DNA of 7,181 bases from Bacillota bacterium (GTDB lineage Bacteria > Bacillota_G > SHA-98 > UBA4971): contig JAAZEW010000236.1 in the NCBI GenBank assembly GCA_012512055.1, positions 1-7,181 on the forward strand, read 5' to 3'. The notes under the pieces are model-generated. The model saw nothing but the letters and a program-made list of their open reading frames with translations, did no database searches and was not told the origin of the DNA. How positions within the stretch are numbered: the stretch's first letter is position 1; every line of letters begins with the position of its first letter. Below are positions 1-6,038 of this stretch, piece by piece. Both the position numbers and the translations under genes were made by a program.

Positions 1-471
1 CATAGGGCAGGGTGGAGATATGAAAGGCAGGGTCCCCGAGAGAGGGAACGGGGCGTTGCCGCTTGCATCTATCCGGGTTCGGGGGATCCGACGCCTTGTG
101 TCATAGTGTCTCAGGGCTGGTTCGGGGATGTCCTGAATGTCAGCAATATCGTAATCGGCTTATCGGGGACAGGTAACGAGCAGGCTGCAGGGCTTGGCAG
201 GCCGGTTGTGACTTTTCCTACCGATGGGCCTCAGTTCAGCTTAAAGTTTGCCCAGGCGCAAAAGAGGCTTTTGGGAGAGGCAGTAGCGTTTGTTGAGTCT
301 CGTGATGTTCGGGAAATCGCTTCGGAAGTCATGAGCATCCTGGGAGATTCCATGCGTATTGCCGGGATGCGTAAGGCAGGCCATGCCAGGATGGGAGAGC
401 AAGGAGCTGCCACGAGGACTGCGAAGATTATCATCGATTACATCGAAACGGGAAGTTGGGAGGGCAGGTAA
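1..471 (+). CDS. Lipid-A-disaccharide synthase-related protein (LpxB-like), 3' end only
   Basis: This is the C-terminal part of a gene that begins left of the window; the frame is open from base 1 to the TAA at 469-471 (156 residues visible). The strongest signature is the segment WFGDVLNVSN followed by IVIGLSGTGNEQAAGLG and RPVVTFP. This resembles the donor-nucleotide-sugar half of GT-B glycosyltransferases of the LpxB-related family, where the Gly-rich turn and GNEQAAGLG helix lie near the nucleotide-sugar site. In related proteins the 'GPQF....AQAQKRLLG' stretch follows directly, as it does here. The family resembles LpxB, which joins UDP-diacylglucosamine and lipid X, but members of this divergent branch have no firmly known substrate, so only a glycolipid-type glycosyltransferase role is inferred. 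A GTG at 106 is an unlikely start because homology-like sequence (for example GW at residues 5-6) continues upstream. The stop shares its last base with the next ATG, implying translational coupling to the OstA-like gene. Confidence 0.8.
   Translation, partial: HRAGWRYERQGPRERERGVAACIYPGSGDPTPCVIVSQGWFGDVLNVSNIVIGLSGTGNEQAAGLGRPVVTFPTDGPQFSLKFAQAQKRLLGEAVAFVESRDVREIASEVMSILGDSMRIAGMRKAGHARMGEQGAATRTAKIIIDYIETGSWEGR
458..463 (+). promoter_or_regulatory. Ribosome binding site deciding the OstA-like start
   Basis: GGGAGG lies 7 bases before the ATG at 471-473. A TTG at 456 opens the same frame five codons earlier, but it overlaps this site and has no Shine-Dalgarno of its own, so ATG 471 is preferred. 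Confidence 0.6.
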
Positions 472-1094
472 TGTTTCGAGGAAACAGGTTGCATCGTAAG
501 TCCGAATCACCGGTTTGGGTTATTGTCACGGGTTCTGTCCTTTTTGCCCTGTTCTCTTCTGTCCTTTTCCCCCTTCCTGCTCTTGCCCGCGGCGAATCCG
601 AAGGGGTCAAGGGAGCGAAAGACGGCAATGAAGAGGTTATTGACATTACCGCGGACGAGGTCAGGTATGATAGAAAAGGCGCGCTCGCTATCGCAAGCGG
701 TAACGTAGAGGTGCTGTTTAAGTCTTTTCGAATTACAGGTGACCATGCCGAGTATGACGAAAGCGCTCTGCTTGTGACTATCAGGGGTAACGCCAGGTTC
801 GAAGATACCCTGGAGGGATCTGTTTTTGTCGCGGACAAGATCGTGTTCCTCTTAAGAGAAGAGGAGATGGAAGCTGAAGGCGACGTATCCTTGAGGTATA
901 AGGACGGCGAGGTGCTGGCTTCCGGAGACAAGCTTTCTTACTTCAGCGAAGGCAAGCGCGCGATTATCCAAGGCGATGCCTGTGTGGAGATTGCAGGAAA
1001 GATGTTTCAGGCAAAGGTCATCACGATATTCTTAGATGAAGAAAGAGTGGTGGCGGAAGGCGGTACCCGGACGGTTATTCCCCGGGATGATTAG
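471..1094 (+). CDS. OstA/LptA-like periplasmic LPS-transport protein
   Basis: A 207-residue exported protein. Residues 1-14 are basic and polar, about 15-36 form a hydrophobic segment, and ALA at 37-39 is a plausible signal-peptidase site (it could also stay as an anchor, as in LptC). The mature part is a run of short beta-strand repeats typical of the OstA fold: 'DITADEVRYDRKGALAIASG' at 58-77, then 'NVEVLFKSFRITGDHAEYD' at 78-96, and again 'IIQGDACVEIAGKMFQAKVI' at 165-184 with 'RVVAEGG' near the end. In Lpt systems such beta-jellyroll proteins shield the lipid's acyl chains while it crosses the periplasm from the LptBFG extractor. Whether it acts as LptA, LptC or both cannot be settled from sequence. 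It overlaps the LpxB-like stop by one base and lies directly before lptB, a conserved neighbourhood. It ends in TAG at 1092-1094, and that frame stays open into lptB (see findings). Confidence 0.82.
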   Translation: MFRGNRLHRKSESPVWVIVTGSVLFALFSSVLFPLPALARGESEGVKGAKDGNEEVIDITADEVRYDRKGALAIASGNVEVLFKSFRITGDHAEYDESALLVTIRGNARFEDTLEGSVFVADKIVFLLREEEMEAEGDVSLRYKDGEVLASGDKLSYFSEGKRAIIQGDACVEIAGKMFQAKVITIFLDEERVVAEGGTRTVIPRDD

Positions 1095-1120
1095 GGGCGC
1101 AGCCGTGTGCAGTGCGTGTT

Positions 1121-1134
1121 CCGGCGAGAGCCGG
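1121..1134 (+). other. Small GC-rich hairpin with GAGA tetraloop between OstA-like gene and lptB
   Basis: CCGGC (1121-1125) and GCCGG (1130-1134) are exact complements around a GAGA loop, which fits the stable GNRA tetraloop pattern. No T-run follows, so it is not a terminator. It lies 5 bases before the GGAGGGG ribosome site of lptB. It may affect mRNA stability or lptB translation; this is inference. Confidence 0.35.
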
Positions 1135-1139
1135 CATTC

Positions 1140-1146
1140 GGAGGGG
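1140..1146 (+). promoter_or_regulatory. Ribosome binding site deciding the lptB start
   Basis: GGAGGGG with a 5-base spacer precedes the ATG at 1152-1154. The frame also has a GTG at 1107, but the residues it would add (QCVFRREPAFGGAV) do not look like ABC-ATPase sequence and LptB proteins normally start just before the first strand, so ATG 1152 is chosen. Confidence 0.65.
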
Positions 1147-1151
1147 CGGTT

Positions 1152-1871
1152 ATGGGGATAGTCTGTACGGACTTAATAAAGAGATACGGCAGGCGTGAGG
1201 TTGTTCGCGGAGTGAGCCTGGCAGTTCATCCCGGGGAGGTTGTAGGGCTTCTGGGCCCGAACGGCGCAGGCAAAACAACGACTTTCTATATGATAGTCGG
1301 GTTGGAAGCAGCCCATGGGGGATCCATATTCCTGGATGAACAAGAGATAACCAGGCTTCCCATGCATTGCCGTGCAAGGCTTGGCATCGGGTACCTGGCT
1401 CAGGAGCCGTCAATTTTCAGGAAGTTGTCAGTGGAAGAGAACATCCTGGCTGTCTTGGAGCTTATGGGGATCCCCAAAGAGGACAGGCTGTCCAGGATGG
1501 AGACGCTTCTTGAGGAGCTTGCCATCGGGCATGTGCGCAAGCAGATGGGGAATACGCTTTCCGGCGGTGAACGGAGGCGTGTGGAGATAGCGAGGGTGCT
1601 GGCAGGGTCCCCTGAGTATATCCTACTTGATGAGCCGTTTACAGGCGTTGACCCTATTGCTGTCGCGGATCTCCAGGAAATCATCGGGCGGTTTCGCGAT
1701 CACGGCCTCGGTGTCCTCCTGACAGACCATAATGTCAGGGAAACCCTGGCTATTGTTGACAGGGCTTACATCCTGCATGACGGGAAAGTGTTGGTGGAAG
1801 GGGATCCGGGTTCAATAGCGGATGATCCGGTAGCGAGGAAGTATTACTTCGGGGAGCGGTTTGCATTTTGA
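1152..1871 (+). CDS. lptB: LPS export ABC transporter ATP-binding protein LptB
   Basis: A 239-residue ABC ATPase of the usual LptB length, cytoplasmic. All nucleotide-binding motifs are intact: Walker A 'GPNGAGKTT' at 35-43, Q-loop Gln84 in 'YLAQEPSIFRKLSVEENI' (81-98), ABC signature 'LSGGERRRVEIAR' at 136-148, Walker B 'YILLDEP' at 156-162 with catalytic Glu161, D-loop near 'GVDPIAV', and switch His193 in 'LLTDHNVRETL'. The Q-loop region, the 'FTGVDPIAV' stretch and 'TDHNVRETL' mark LptB within the ABC superfamily rather than a generic amino-acid or LIV transporter ATPase. It hydrolyses ATP as a dimer to drive the LptF/G permease, pulling LPS-like lipid out of the inner membrane. Its TGA overlaps the TTG start of the permease by four bases, consistent with coupled translation and a fixed subunit ratio. 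Confidence 0.95.
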   Translation: MGIVCTDLIKRYGRREVVRGVSLAVHPGEVVGLLGPNGAGKTTTFYMIVGLEAAHGGSIFLDEQEITRLPMHCRARLGIGYLAQEPSIFRKLSVEENILAVLELMGIPKEDRLSRMETLLEELAIGHVRKQMGNTLSGGERRRVEIARVLAGSPEYILLDEPFTGVDPIAVADLQEIIGRFRDHGLGVLLTDHNVRETLAIVDRAYILHDGKVLVEGDPGSIADDPVARKYYFGERFAF

Positions 1872-2947
1872 AATGCCTTGAGCGATACACCTACAAGGAA
1901 CTGCTTGGGCCTGTTCTTTTTTCAGTCATAGCTTTCACTCTGATCTTTGTTGCTGCTGACCTCCTCTTTATGCTGGCACGACTGCTTGTGGACGGAAGCG
2001 TAGGCTTAGGGACTGTTGTCCGCCTGTTTATCCTCGGGCTTCCGCGTATCGTTGCCCTGGCGCTTCCCATGTCTACACTCCTGGGGATTCTCCTGTGTTA
2101 CAGCACTCTTTCAGCTTCCAGCGAGATCGTGGCTATGCGGGCAGCAGGCCTCAGCTTGGTCCGGATAATGGCGCCTGCATTAATCGTGGCACTGGCGGTA
2201 AGCGGGGTTGCGTTTGCATTCAACGAGAAAGTGGTGCCTCGCGCGAATCGCAGGTTCGAAGAGATCATGTGGGAGCTTGGCAGGAGGTCAAGCCCGCATG
2301 TACAGAAAAACTTGGTGCTGAAGGAGTTTGAAAGGGGAACCCTGGCCAGGTTGGTCTTTGCTGACACATATGATGCCACACGGGAACAGTTTCGGCGCGT
2401 CACAGTCCAAGAGTTTGAGGGCGGGAAGCTCATTCGTATCACCGAAGCTCAACTGGCAAAGTGGGACAATGCAGCCTGGCTGTTCGAGGACGGGATCTCC
2501 TACAATGTGGTTGACGGGGACAGAGTGGTTTCGGTGAGGTTTGCCAGGCAAGAAGGGCGCATAGCCTACACCCCTAAGGAGGTCGCCAGGGGTGCGCTGA
2601 GCCCGGATGAGATGTCCGCATCGGAACTCAGAGAATACATCAGCCGGCTGAAGCAGCAGGGCGCAGATGTGACAAAGCTTCTGGTGGAATACTACCTTAA
2701 GTTCGCCATCCCCTTTGCAAGTCTGGTGTTCGGCCTTGTTGCCGCCCCTCTTGGCATAACGACTCACAGGGCTTCAACCTCACGGGGTTTCGGTATGAGC
2801 ATACTAATTATCTTTGTCTACTATGTTATAATGAGCTTGAGTTGCGCACTGGCTGAGCGCGGCAGCATGTCGCCTATGCTGGGCGCATGGTTTTCAAATA
2901 TATTGTTCGGCGCCATAGGCGGTTGGATGATGGCAAGGAAGTCCTAA
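1868..2947 (+). CDS. LptF/LptG family LPS export permease (YjgP/YjgQ)
   Basis: A 359-residue inner-membrane permease of normal family length. Three N-terminal membrane segments (about 14-36, 52-78 and 97-118) are followed by a roughly 150-residue periplasmic beta-rich domain (about 121-270) and three C-terminal segments (about 275-296, 307-328 and 336-355), the LptF/LptG layout. 'SSEIVAMRAAGLSLVRIM' at 84-101 matches the conserved cytoplasmic coupling helix that docks into LptB. 'FNEKVVPRANRRF' at 118-130 matches the family's entry into the periplasmic domain, which receives lipid and contacts the OstA-like partner. Only one such permease is present here; it may work as a homodimer or with a second copy elsewhere. 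The start is a TTG at 1868 overlapping the lptB stop (TTGA). The upstream GGGGAG (1851-1856) is about 11 bases away, so coupling probably aids initiation. LptF and LptG cannot be told apart from sequence alone. Confidence 0.9.
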   Translation: MKCLERYTYKELLGPVLFSVIAFTLIFVAADLLFMLARLLVDGSVGLGTVVRLFILGLPRIVALALPMSTLLGILLCYSTLSASSEIVAMRAAGLSLVRIMAPALIVALAVSGVAFAFNEKVVPRANRRFEEIMWELGRRSSPHVQKNLVLKEFERGTLARLVFADTYDATREQFRRVTVQEFEGGKLIRITEAQLAKWDNAAWLFEDGISYNVVDGDRVVSVRFARQEGRIAYTPKEVARGALSPDEMSASELREYISRLKQQGADVTKLLVEYYLKFAIPFASLVFGLVAAPLGITTHRASTSRGFGMSILIIFVYYVIMSLSCALAERGSMSPMLGAWFSNILFGAIGGWMMARKS

Positions 2948-2964
2948 AGATAGAGTCTTTCGGC

Positions 2965-2970
2965 AGGAGG
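2965..2970 (+). promoter_or_regulatory. Ribosome binding site deciding the DUF3084 start
   Basis: A perfect AGGAGG lies 6 bases before GTG 2977-2979. The longest reading of the frame would begin at ATG 2887, inside the permease gene, adding 30 Arg/Lys-rich residues with no ribosome site; the GTG start places the first membrane helix at the N-terminus as is usual in the family. Confidence 0.7.
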
Positions 2971-2976
2971 TATACC

Positions 2977-4158
2977 GTGTACGGGCTAGGACTTGTTCTC
3001 ATGCTGGTAGTCATCGGCGGCATAATCGCATTTATCGGTGATCGCATCGGGATGAAGATCGGCAGAAAAAGGCTGAGTATTTTCGGGCTGCGTCCGAAGC
3101 ATACCTCAATGCTGATTACAATCATTACAGGAATTGTCGTAGCCGGTACGTCAGTCTTGGTGATGAGTATTGTGTCCCAGGATGTCAGGACTGCTTTGTT
3201 TAGGATGCACGAGATCCAGGCCACGCTGGCATCCACACAGAATCAGTTATTCACTGCGCATTCTCAGCTTACCACCAAGGAAGAGGAGCTCGCCAAGGGC
3301 GAGGCGCGTGTCAAAGAGCTCCAAGGCGAGATAGACAGTTTAACGTCGGAAATCAGCGGATTAGGCACTGAGCTGGAGCAAGTCCAGGAGGAAAGGGCAA
3401 AAGCCCAGAAAGACAAAGAGGCACTGGAAGAAGAAAGTAAGGCTTTGGAGACCCTAATAGGCGATTTGACGAAGGAAGCCAATGAGCTCTATGAGTTTAT
3501 CGGCCTTATGCGGGAGTTTTTGGAAGGGCTGCAATTGAGTGATATCACCTACCGCTCCGAGGAGATTATCCTGGCTACGGTGATGGACGGCAAAGGGCAG
3601 CCGGAGGCTATCCGGGAGGAGATTTCCGAGTTCTTACGGCAAGCCAACAAGCTGGCTCTGGCTCGCAAGGCAAGTATTGAAGGCAGTGAAGATGAGGCCG
3701 TAATCTTCTTTGTGGATAATCTCGAGAGCATCGTCGAAAAAATCGCAGGCGCCGAAGATACGGTAGTGATAAGGTTAGTATCCGCCACTAACGCCTTTGT
3801 CGGCCAGCCTGTTTACGCATATCTTCAGATCTTCGAAAACAAGCTTCTTTTCAAAGAAGGACAAGTGGTGGCTGAGCGGACTATCGACGGTTCGCTGGGC
3901 CAAGGCGTTGTCCAGGATGAGCTCATGAACCTTCTCATGACGGCTAACGACGAAGCGACTCGCCTCGGAATGGTGACTGACATAGAAGGACGGGTCGGCC
4001 AGGTTTCAGCTTCTGAGTTCAATACCGCTAAATCTCAGATTGTGGATTCCGGAGGAAAAGTGCGTGTCCTTGCCGTAGCCGTTCAGGACACCTGGAATAC
4101 GAAACCCCCTCTTAAGATAGCTTTCAAGATAGAGGAATCAAAAAACCAGGTAAAATAG
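2977..4158 (+). CDS. DUF3084 domain-containing membrane/coiled-coil protein
   Basis: A 393-residue protein of the DUF3084 family, starting at GTG. Two membrane helices (about 2-20 and 45-66) flank a short basic loop with the highly recognisable family core 'GDRIGMKIGRKRLSIFGLRP' (21-40) followed by KHTS. A long, strongly charged coiled coil follows (about 73-178, heptads rich in Glu/Lys/Leu), then a mixed alpha/beta C-terminal domain (about 180-393, including 'EIILATVMDGKG' and 'VVIRLVSATNAFVGQPVYAY'). Family function is not established. Members occur in cyanobacteria and diderm Firmicutes, and the placement directly after the Lpt genes, 29 bases past the permease stop, suggests a structural or regulatory role at the envelope. 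The architecture (inner-membrane hairpin, long coil, globular end) would suit a spacer or scaffold; that is inference. It ends in TAG, followed within three bases by a terminator. Confidence 0.85.
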   Translation: MYGLGLVLMLVVIGGIIAFIGDRIGMKIGRKRLSIFGLRPKHTSMLITIITGIVVAGTSVLVMSIVSQDVRTALFRMHEIQATLASTQNQLFTAHSQLTTKEEELAKGEARVKELQGEIDSLTSEISGLGTELEQVQEERAKAQKDKEALEEESKALETLIGDLTKEANELYEFIGLMREFLEGLQLSDITYRSEEIILATVMDGKGQPEAIREEISEFLRQANKLALARKASIEGSEDEAVIFFVDNLESIVEKIAGAEDTVVIRLVSATNAFVGQPVYAYLQIFENKLLFKEGQVVAERTIDGSLGQGVVQDELMNLLMTANDEATRLGMVTDIEGRVGQVSASEFNTAKSQIVDSGGKVRVLAVAVQDTWNTKPPLKIAFKIEESKNQVK

Positions 4159-4160
4159 CA

Positions 4161-4188
4161 GGGCCCGATATTCGGGCTCCTTTCTTTT
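4161..4188 (+). terminator. Rho-independent terminator of the Lpt/DUF3084 operon
   Basis: GGGCCCGA (4161-4168) pairs with TCGGGCTC (4172-4179) around a TAT loop, an 8-bp stem with one G-U pair, followed by a T-rich tail (CTTTCTTTT, 4180-4188). It begins two bases after the DUF3084 stop and marks the end of the operon. Confidence 0.8.
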
Positions 4189-4485
4189 AGAGACCGGCTT
4201 CCTCTTTATGACTCCGGATCCCGTATATGCCTTCAGGACCCATATATGGCTGCAATCCCCCTTTATGCCTCAATTCCCATTAATCCACGCTTCTACCTGC
4301 ACTTATGTAGGCAGGATTATTCTTGTCCGCACAGTAAGTACAAATTCAGCAAAACCCAATCTAGCTGCTATTTGGCATCCAATTTACGCTTTGATAGCCA
4401 GGAAATGCCAGGGAGTATCAGCTAAGACATGGTACTTATGACAGATTACATTTAAGTTTCCTGCAAAGAAGGCCAATATGGCGAG

Positions 4486-4590
4486 AAGGAGGTGCTTTTT
4501 GAAGCCGGGTCTTGTTGCAGGATGGCCTCACCCGTAATCAGGGGCTGATGCAGGGAGGAAACATGGACACTCCTTTGACTGTGCCTCCTT
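4486..4590 (+). promoter_or_regulatory. Candidate structured RNA leader element
   Basis: Complementary blocks suggest a closed multi-helix RNA. The outer stem pairs 4486-4495 (AAGGAGGTGC) with 4581-4590 (GTGCCTCCTT), ten pairs including two G-U. Inside it are CGGGT/ACCCG (4506-4510 with 4530-4534), ATCAG/CTGAT (4537-4541 with 4545-4549) and AGGGAG/CTCCTT (4552-4557 with 4570-4575, one G-U). An alternative pairing, AAGCCG (4502-4507) with CGGCTT (4601-4606), crosses the outer stem, so two exclusive folds are possible. I recognise no known riboswitch class. The stems were found by eye and are individually short. Confidence 0.25.
4499..4537 (+). other. Possible leader mini-ORF (12 codons, TTG start)
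   Basis: AAGGAGGTG (4486-4494), a near-perfect anti-16S match, sits four bases before a TTG opening a 12-residue frame (MKPGLVAGWPHP) that stops at TAA. So strong a ribosome site in a non-coding stretch is odd, but the peptide is not recognisable and the site could be fortuitous or part of an RNA stem. Confidence 0.2.
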
Positions 4591-4613
4591 ATCACGGGAG
4601 CGGCTTTGTTTAA
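4563..4613 (+). other. Possible leader mini-ORF (16 codons, ATG start)
   Basis: GGGAGG (4553-4558) with a four-base spacer precedes an ATG encoding MDTPLTVPPYHGSGFV and a TAA, 22 bases before the SLH gene's ATG. It could act as an upstream translated leader coupling to the main gene. The peptide is too short to judge; its GGAGG can pair with CCTCC (4584-4588) inside its own frame. Confidence 0.22.
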
Positions 4614-4635
4614 GCAAATAAGGGGGTATTAGATA

Positions 4636-6012
4636 ATGAAGAAATACTTGGCAGTAGTTTTAGCCATAGCCATGGTTCTAGGGCTTATGCTACCTGTCAT
4701 GGCAGGCCCCTTTGCTGATGTTCCGGAGAACCACTGGGCATATGAAGCTGTAAAACAGTTGGCTGCATATGGCCTAGTCCAGGGATTCCCCGATGGGACA
4801 TACAAAGGGCAGGAGCCTATGACCAGGTATCAACTGGCAATTGTAGTGGCTCGTTTGCTGTCTGATCTGGACACAGAGATCATTGAGCTGAGGAATGAAA
4901 TGAATGCCGGCCTTGAGGCGGAAAAGGCAGCCCGGGCAGAAGAGAGAGAAGCCATTGATTCCGCAATTGAACAGGCGAAAAGTGACGCCGTTGAGCTGTC
5001 AACCGAGATAGCGGAAGAGTTGGCGCAGAAGGCTGCAACTGAGGCTGCAGAGGCTGCCGCAGAAGCAACCATAGACAGGCTGGAAGAGGCAGGCCTCATA
5101 GGCGAAGCCAAGGAAGAGCCTGTTGGTGAGGGGCAAGTCGCTGAGACACCCATTATCGAGAGGATCATCGAAAAGCACATAATTGAAAGTGAAGGCACCA
5201 TCGACGAGGAGACTCTTGATACAAAAGTGGCAGAGTCCATCGCGTTAATCGATGCAGTTAAAGCAGAGTTCGCCATGGAACTTGCAGTCCTCGGAGTCAG
5301 GGTAAGCGCACTTGAGGAACAGCTTGCGCTTGCAACCGAGAGAATTGAAAACGTAGACGAAGTGACCCGCGAGCTCAGCTTCAGGCTGGCTCAGACCGTA
5401 TCGAAGCTGGACGAGACCAATGCCAGGCTGGACGAGTACATAGCCGGGCACGAGAAAGTGCGCTTCTCAGGATCAAGCAAAGTATCGTTTGACGACATCG
5501 ATGTGACGGGGCCCGGGGTTCCGTGGAAGAACCCATTCAACAGCAAGAACGTGGAAAGCGAAGACAAGTACAAGTACGTGCCGACTTCCGTCTTCAACCA
5601 TGATCTCGGCCTGAAGCTCACGGCAAACGTAGCCGACGGCATAGTGGTGGTGGCGGGCCTTGACACAATGACCAATATCCTTGGCGGAACTTGGAAGACA
5701 AGGACCTTCCAGTTGAAAGAGGGAGGACTCTACCTTGACATCACAACACCCGGAATCGTCCGTCATGTGCGGGTAGGCAACGTAGCAGAGCCTTCCGGCG
5801 CTTTCACCGACTTCACTCTGCATGGCCACCTTCTCCGCGATGATGACGGAAATCCCGTCTATGAGGGTGCTCTTGGAGAGTTCGTATACAACAGAGTAGA
5901 AGGAACAGGACTCTTCTGGAGATTGCAGGAGCCTCTTGCGGAGACTCCGGAAGAATCTGCTGAAGAGGCCGAAGGACCTAAGTACGCCATGTACGCAGTT
6001 GCTCTCGATTAG
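4636..6012 (+). CDS. SLH-domain outer-membrane protein (OmpM-like), N-terminal part up to an in-frame TAG
   Basis: As read, 458 residues. Residues 1-23 are a classic signal peptide (KK, hydrophobic core, VMA cleavage site). Residues 26-75 form one S-layer homology domain: 'FADVPENHWAYEAVKQLAAY', 'GLVQGFPDGTYKG' and the TRYQ equivalent of the TRAE motif at 63-66. Residues about 78-272 are a Glu/Ala-rich coiled coil with a proline/glycine break near 155-170 and an Ala-rich patch at about 130-147. From about 276 ('VRFSGSSKVSF') the chain turns into alternating, aromatic- and glycine-containing beta strands typical of a porin-like barrel. In OmpM/Omp-alpha type proteins the SLH domain binds secondary polymer on peptidoglycan and the coil tethers it to the outer-membrane barrel. 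ATG 4636 has AGGGGG nine bases upstream. The frame stops at TAG 6010-6012 in mid-barrel but continues open afterwards, so this product alone would be truncated. Confidence 0.85.
   Translation: MKKYLAVVLAIAMVLGLMLPVMAGPFADVPENHWAYEAVKQLAAYGLVQGFPDGTYKGQEPMTRYQLAIVVARLLSDLDTEIIELRNEMNAGLEAEKAARAEEREAIDSAIEQAKSDAVELSTEIAEELAQKAATEAAEAAAEATIDRLEEAGLIGEAKEEPVGEGQVAETPIIERIIEKHIIESEGTIDEETLDTKVAESIALIDAVKAEFAMELAVLGVRVSALEEQLALATERIENVDEVTRELSFRLAQTVSKLDETNARLDEYIAGHEKVRFSGSSKVSFDDIDVTGPGVPWKNPFNSKNVESEDKYKYVPTSVFNHDLGLKLTANVADGIVVVAGLDTMTNILGGTWKTRTFQLKEGGLYLDITTPGIVRHVRVGNVAEPSGAFTDFTLHGHLLRDDDGNPVYEGALGEFVYNRVEGTGLFWRLQEPLAETPEESAEEAEGPKYAMYAVALD
6010..6012 (+). other. In-frame amber codon interrupting the SLH/beta-barrel gene
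   Basis: The codons read GCT CTC GAT TAG AAG TTA GCT. The frame is identical before and after, with no indel needed. A single base change would give Lys, Gln, Glu, Trp, Leu, Ser or Tyr. It falls in a strand-like segment (YAMYAVALD before, KLALTERISAGATF after), where a natural end of the protein is not expected. Confidence 0.9.
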
Positions 6013-6038
6013 AAGTTAGCTCTCACTGAGAGGATTTC
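6012..6038 (+). other. Hairpin immediately downstream of the in-frame TAG
   Basis: CTCTC (6020-6024) pairs exactly with GAGAG (6028-6032) around an ACT loop. A lower stem pairs 6012-6016 with 6034-6038 (one G-U), separated by a 3x1 internal loop. The lower stem begins at the last base of the TAG and the upper stem starts 7 bases after it. The pairing is seen by eye; a functional role is speculative. Confidence 0.3.

Larger units (their letters stand above)
4189..4635 (+). other. Intergenic region and probable 5' leader of the SLH outer-membrane protein gene
   Basis: About 450 bases without a convincing gene. The first two thirds (4189-4440) are poorer in G than the genes and hold open frames with no ribosome site or recognisable protein. 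No strong promoter is visible; the best box pair is TTGATA (4391-4396) and TATCAG (4416-4421), but its 19-base spacing is long. The last part (4480-4635) has two Shine-Dalgarno/mini-ORF units and several complementary segments, so it may be a long, structured untranslated leader, common for abundant surface proteins. The SLH gene's own ribosome site is AGGGGG at 4621-4626, 9 bases before its ATG. Confidence 0.5.

Noticed and set aside
431..931. A 166-codon minus-strand frame opposite the OstA-like gene
   Set aside because: The composition is Ser/Thr/Leu-rich and featureless, and it overlaps well-supported sense genes, as expected for a reverse-frame shadow.
1107..1151. An upstream GTG start for lptB adding 15 residues
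   Set aside because: The added residues do not resemble LptB, and GGAGGGG is spaced correctly for ATG 1152.
2887..2976. An N-terminal extension of the DUF3084 protein starting at ATG 2887 inside the permease gene
   Set aside because: It lacks a ribosome site, whereas AGGAGG sits ideally before GTG 2977, and the family's first membrane helix begins right at that GTG.
4391..4421. A possible sigma-70 promoter, TTGATA with TATCAG
   Set aside because: The 19-base spacer is long and the -10 box matches only four of six positions; it is mentioned as the best candidate but not called.
4208..4441. A 77-codon open frame in the intergenic region (starts MTPDPVYAF)
   Set aside because: There is no ribosome site before the ATG, the composition is unlike the neighbouring genes, and no domain is recognisable. 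The region is stop-poor in two frames, so openness alone is weak evidence.
4830..5276. A 148-codon Ser/Ala-rich frame on the minus strand opposite the coiled coil
   Set aside because: It is the antisense shadow of a Glu/Ala-rich coiled-coil region; low-complexity coding DNA gives long reverse frames rich in Ser/Ala.
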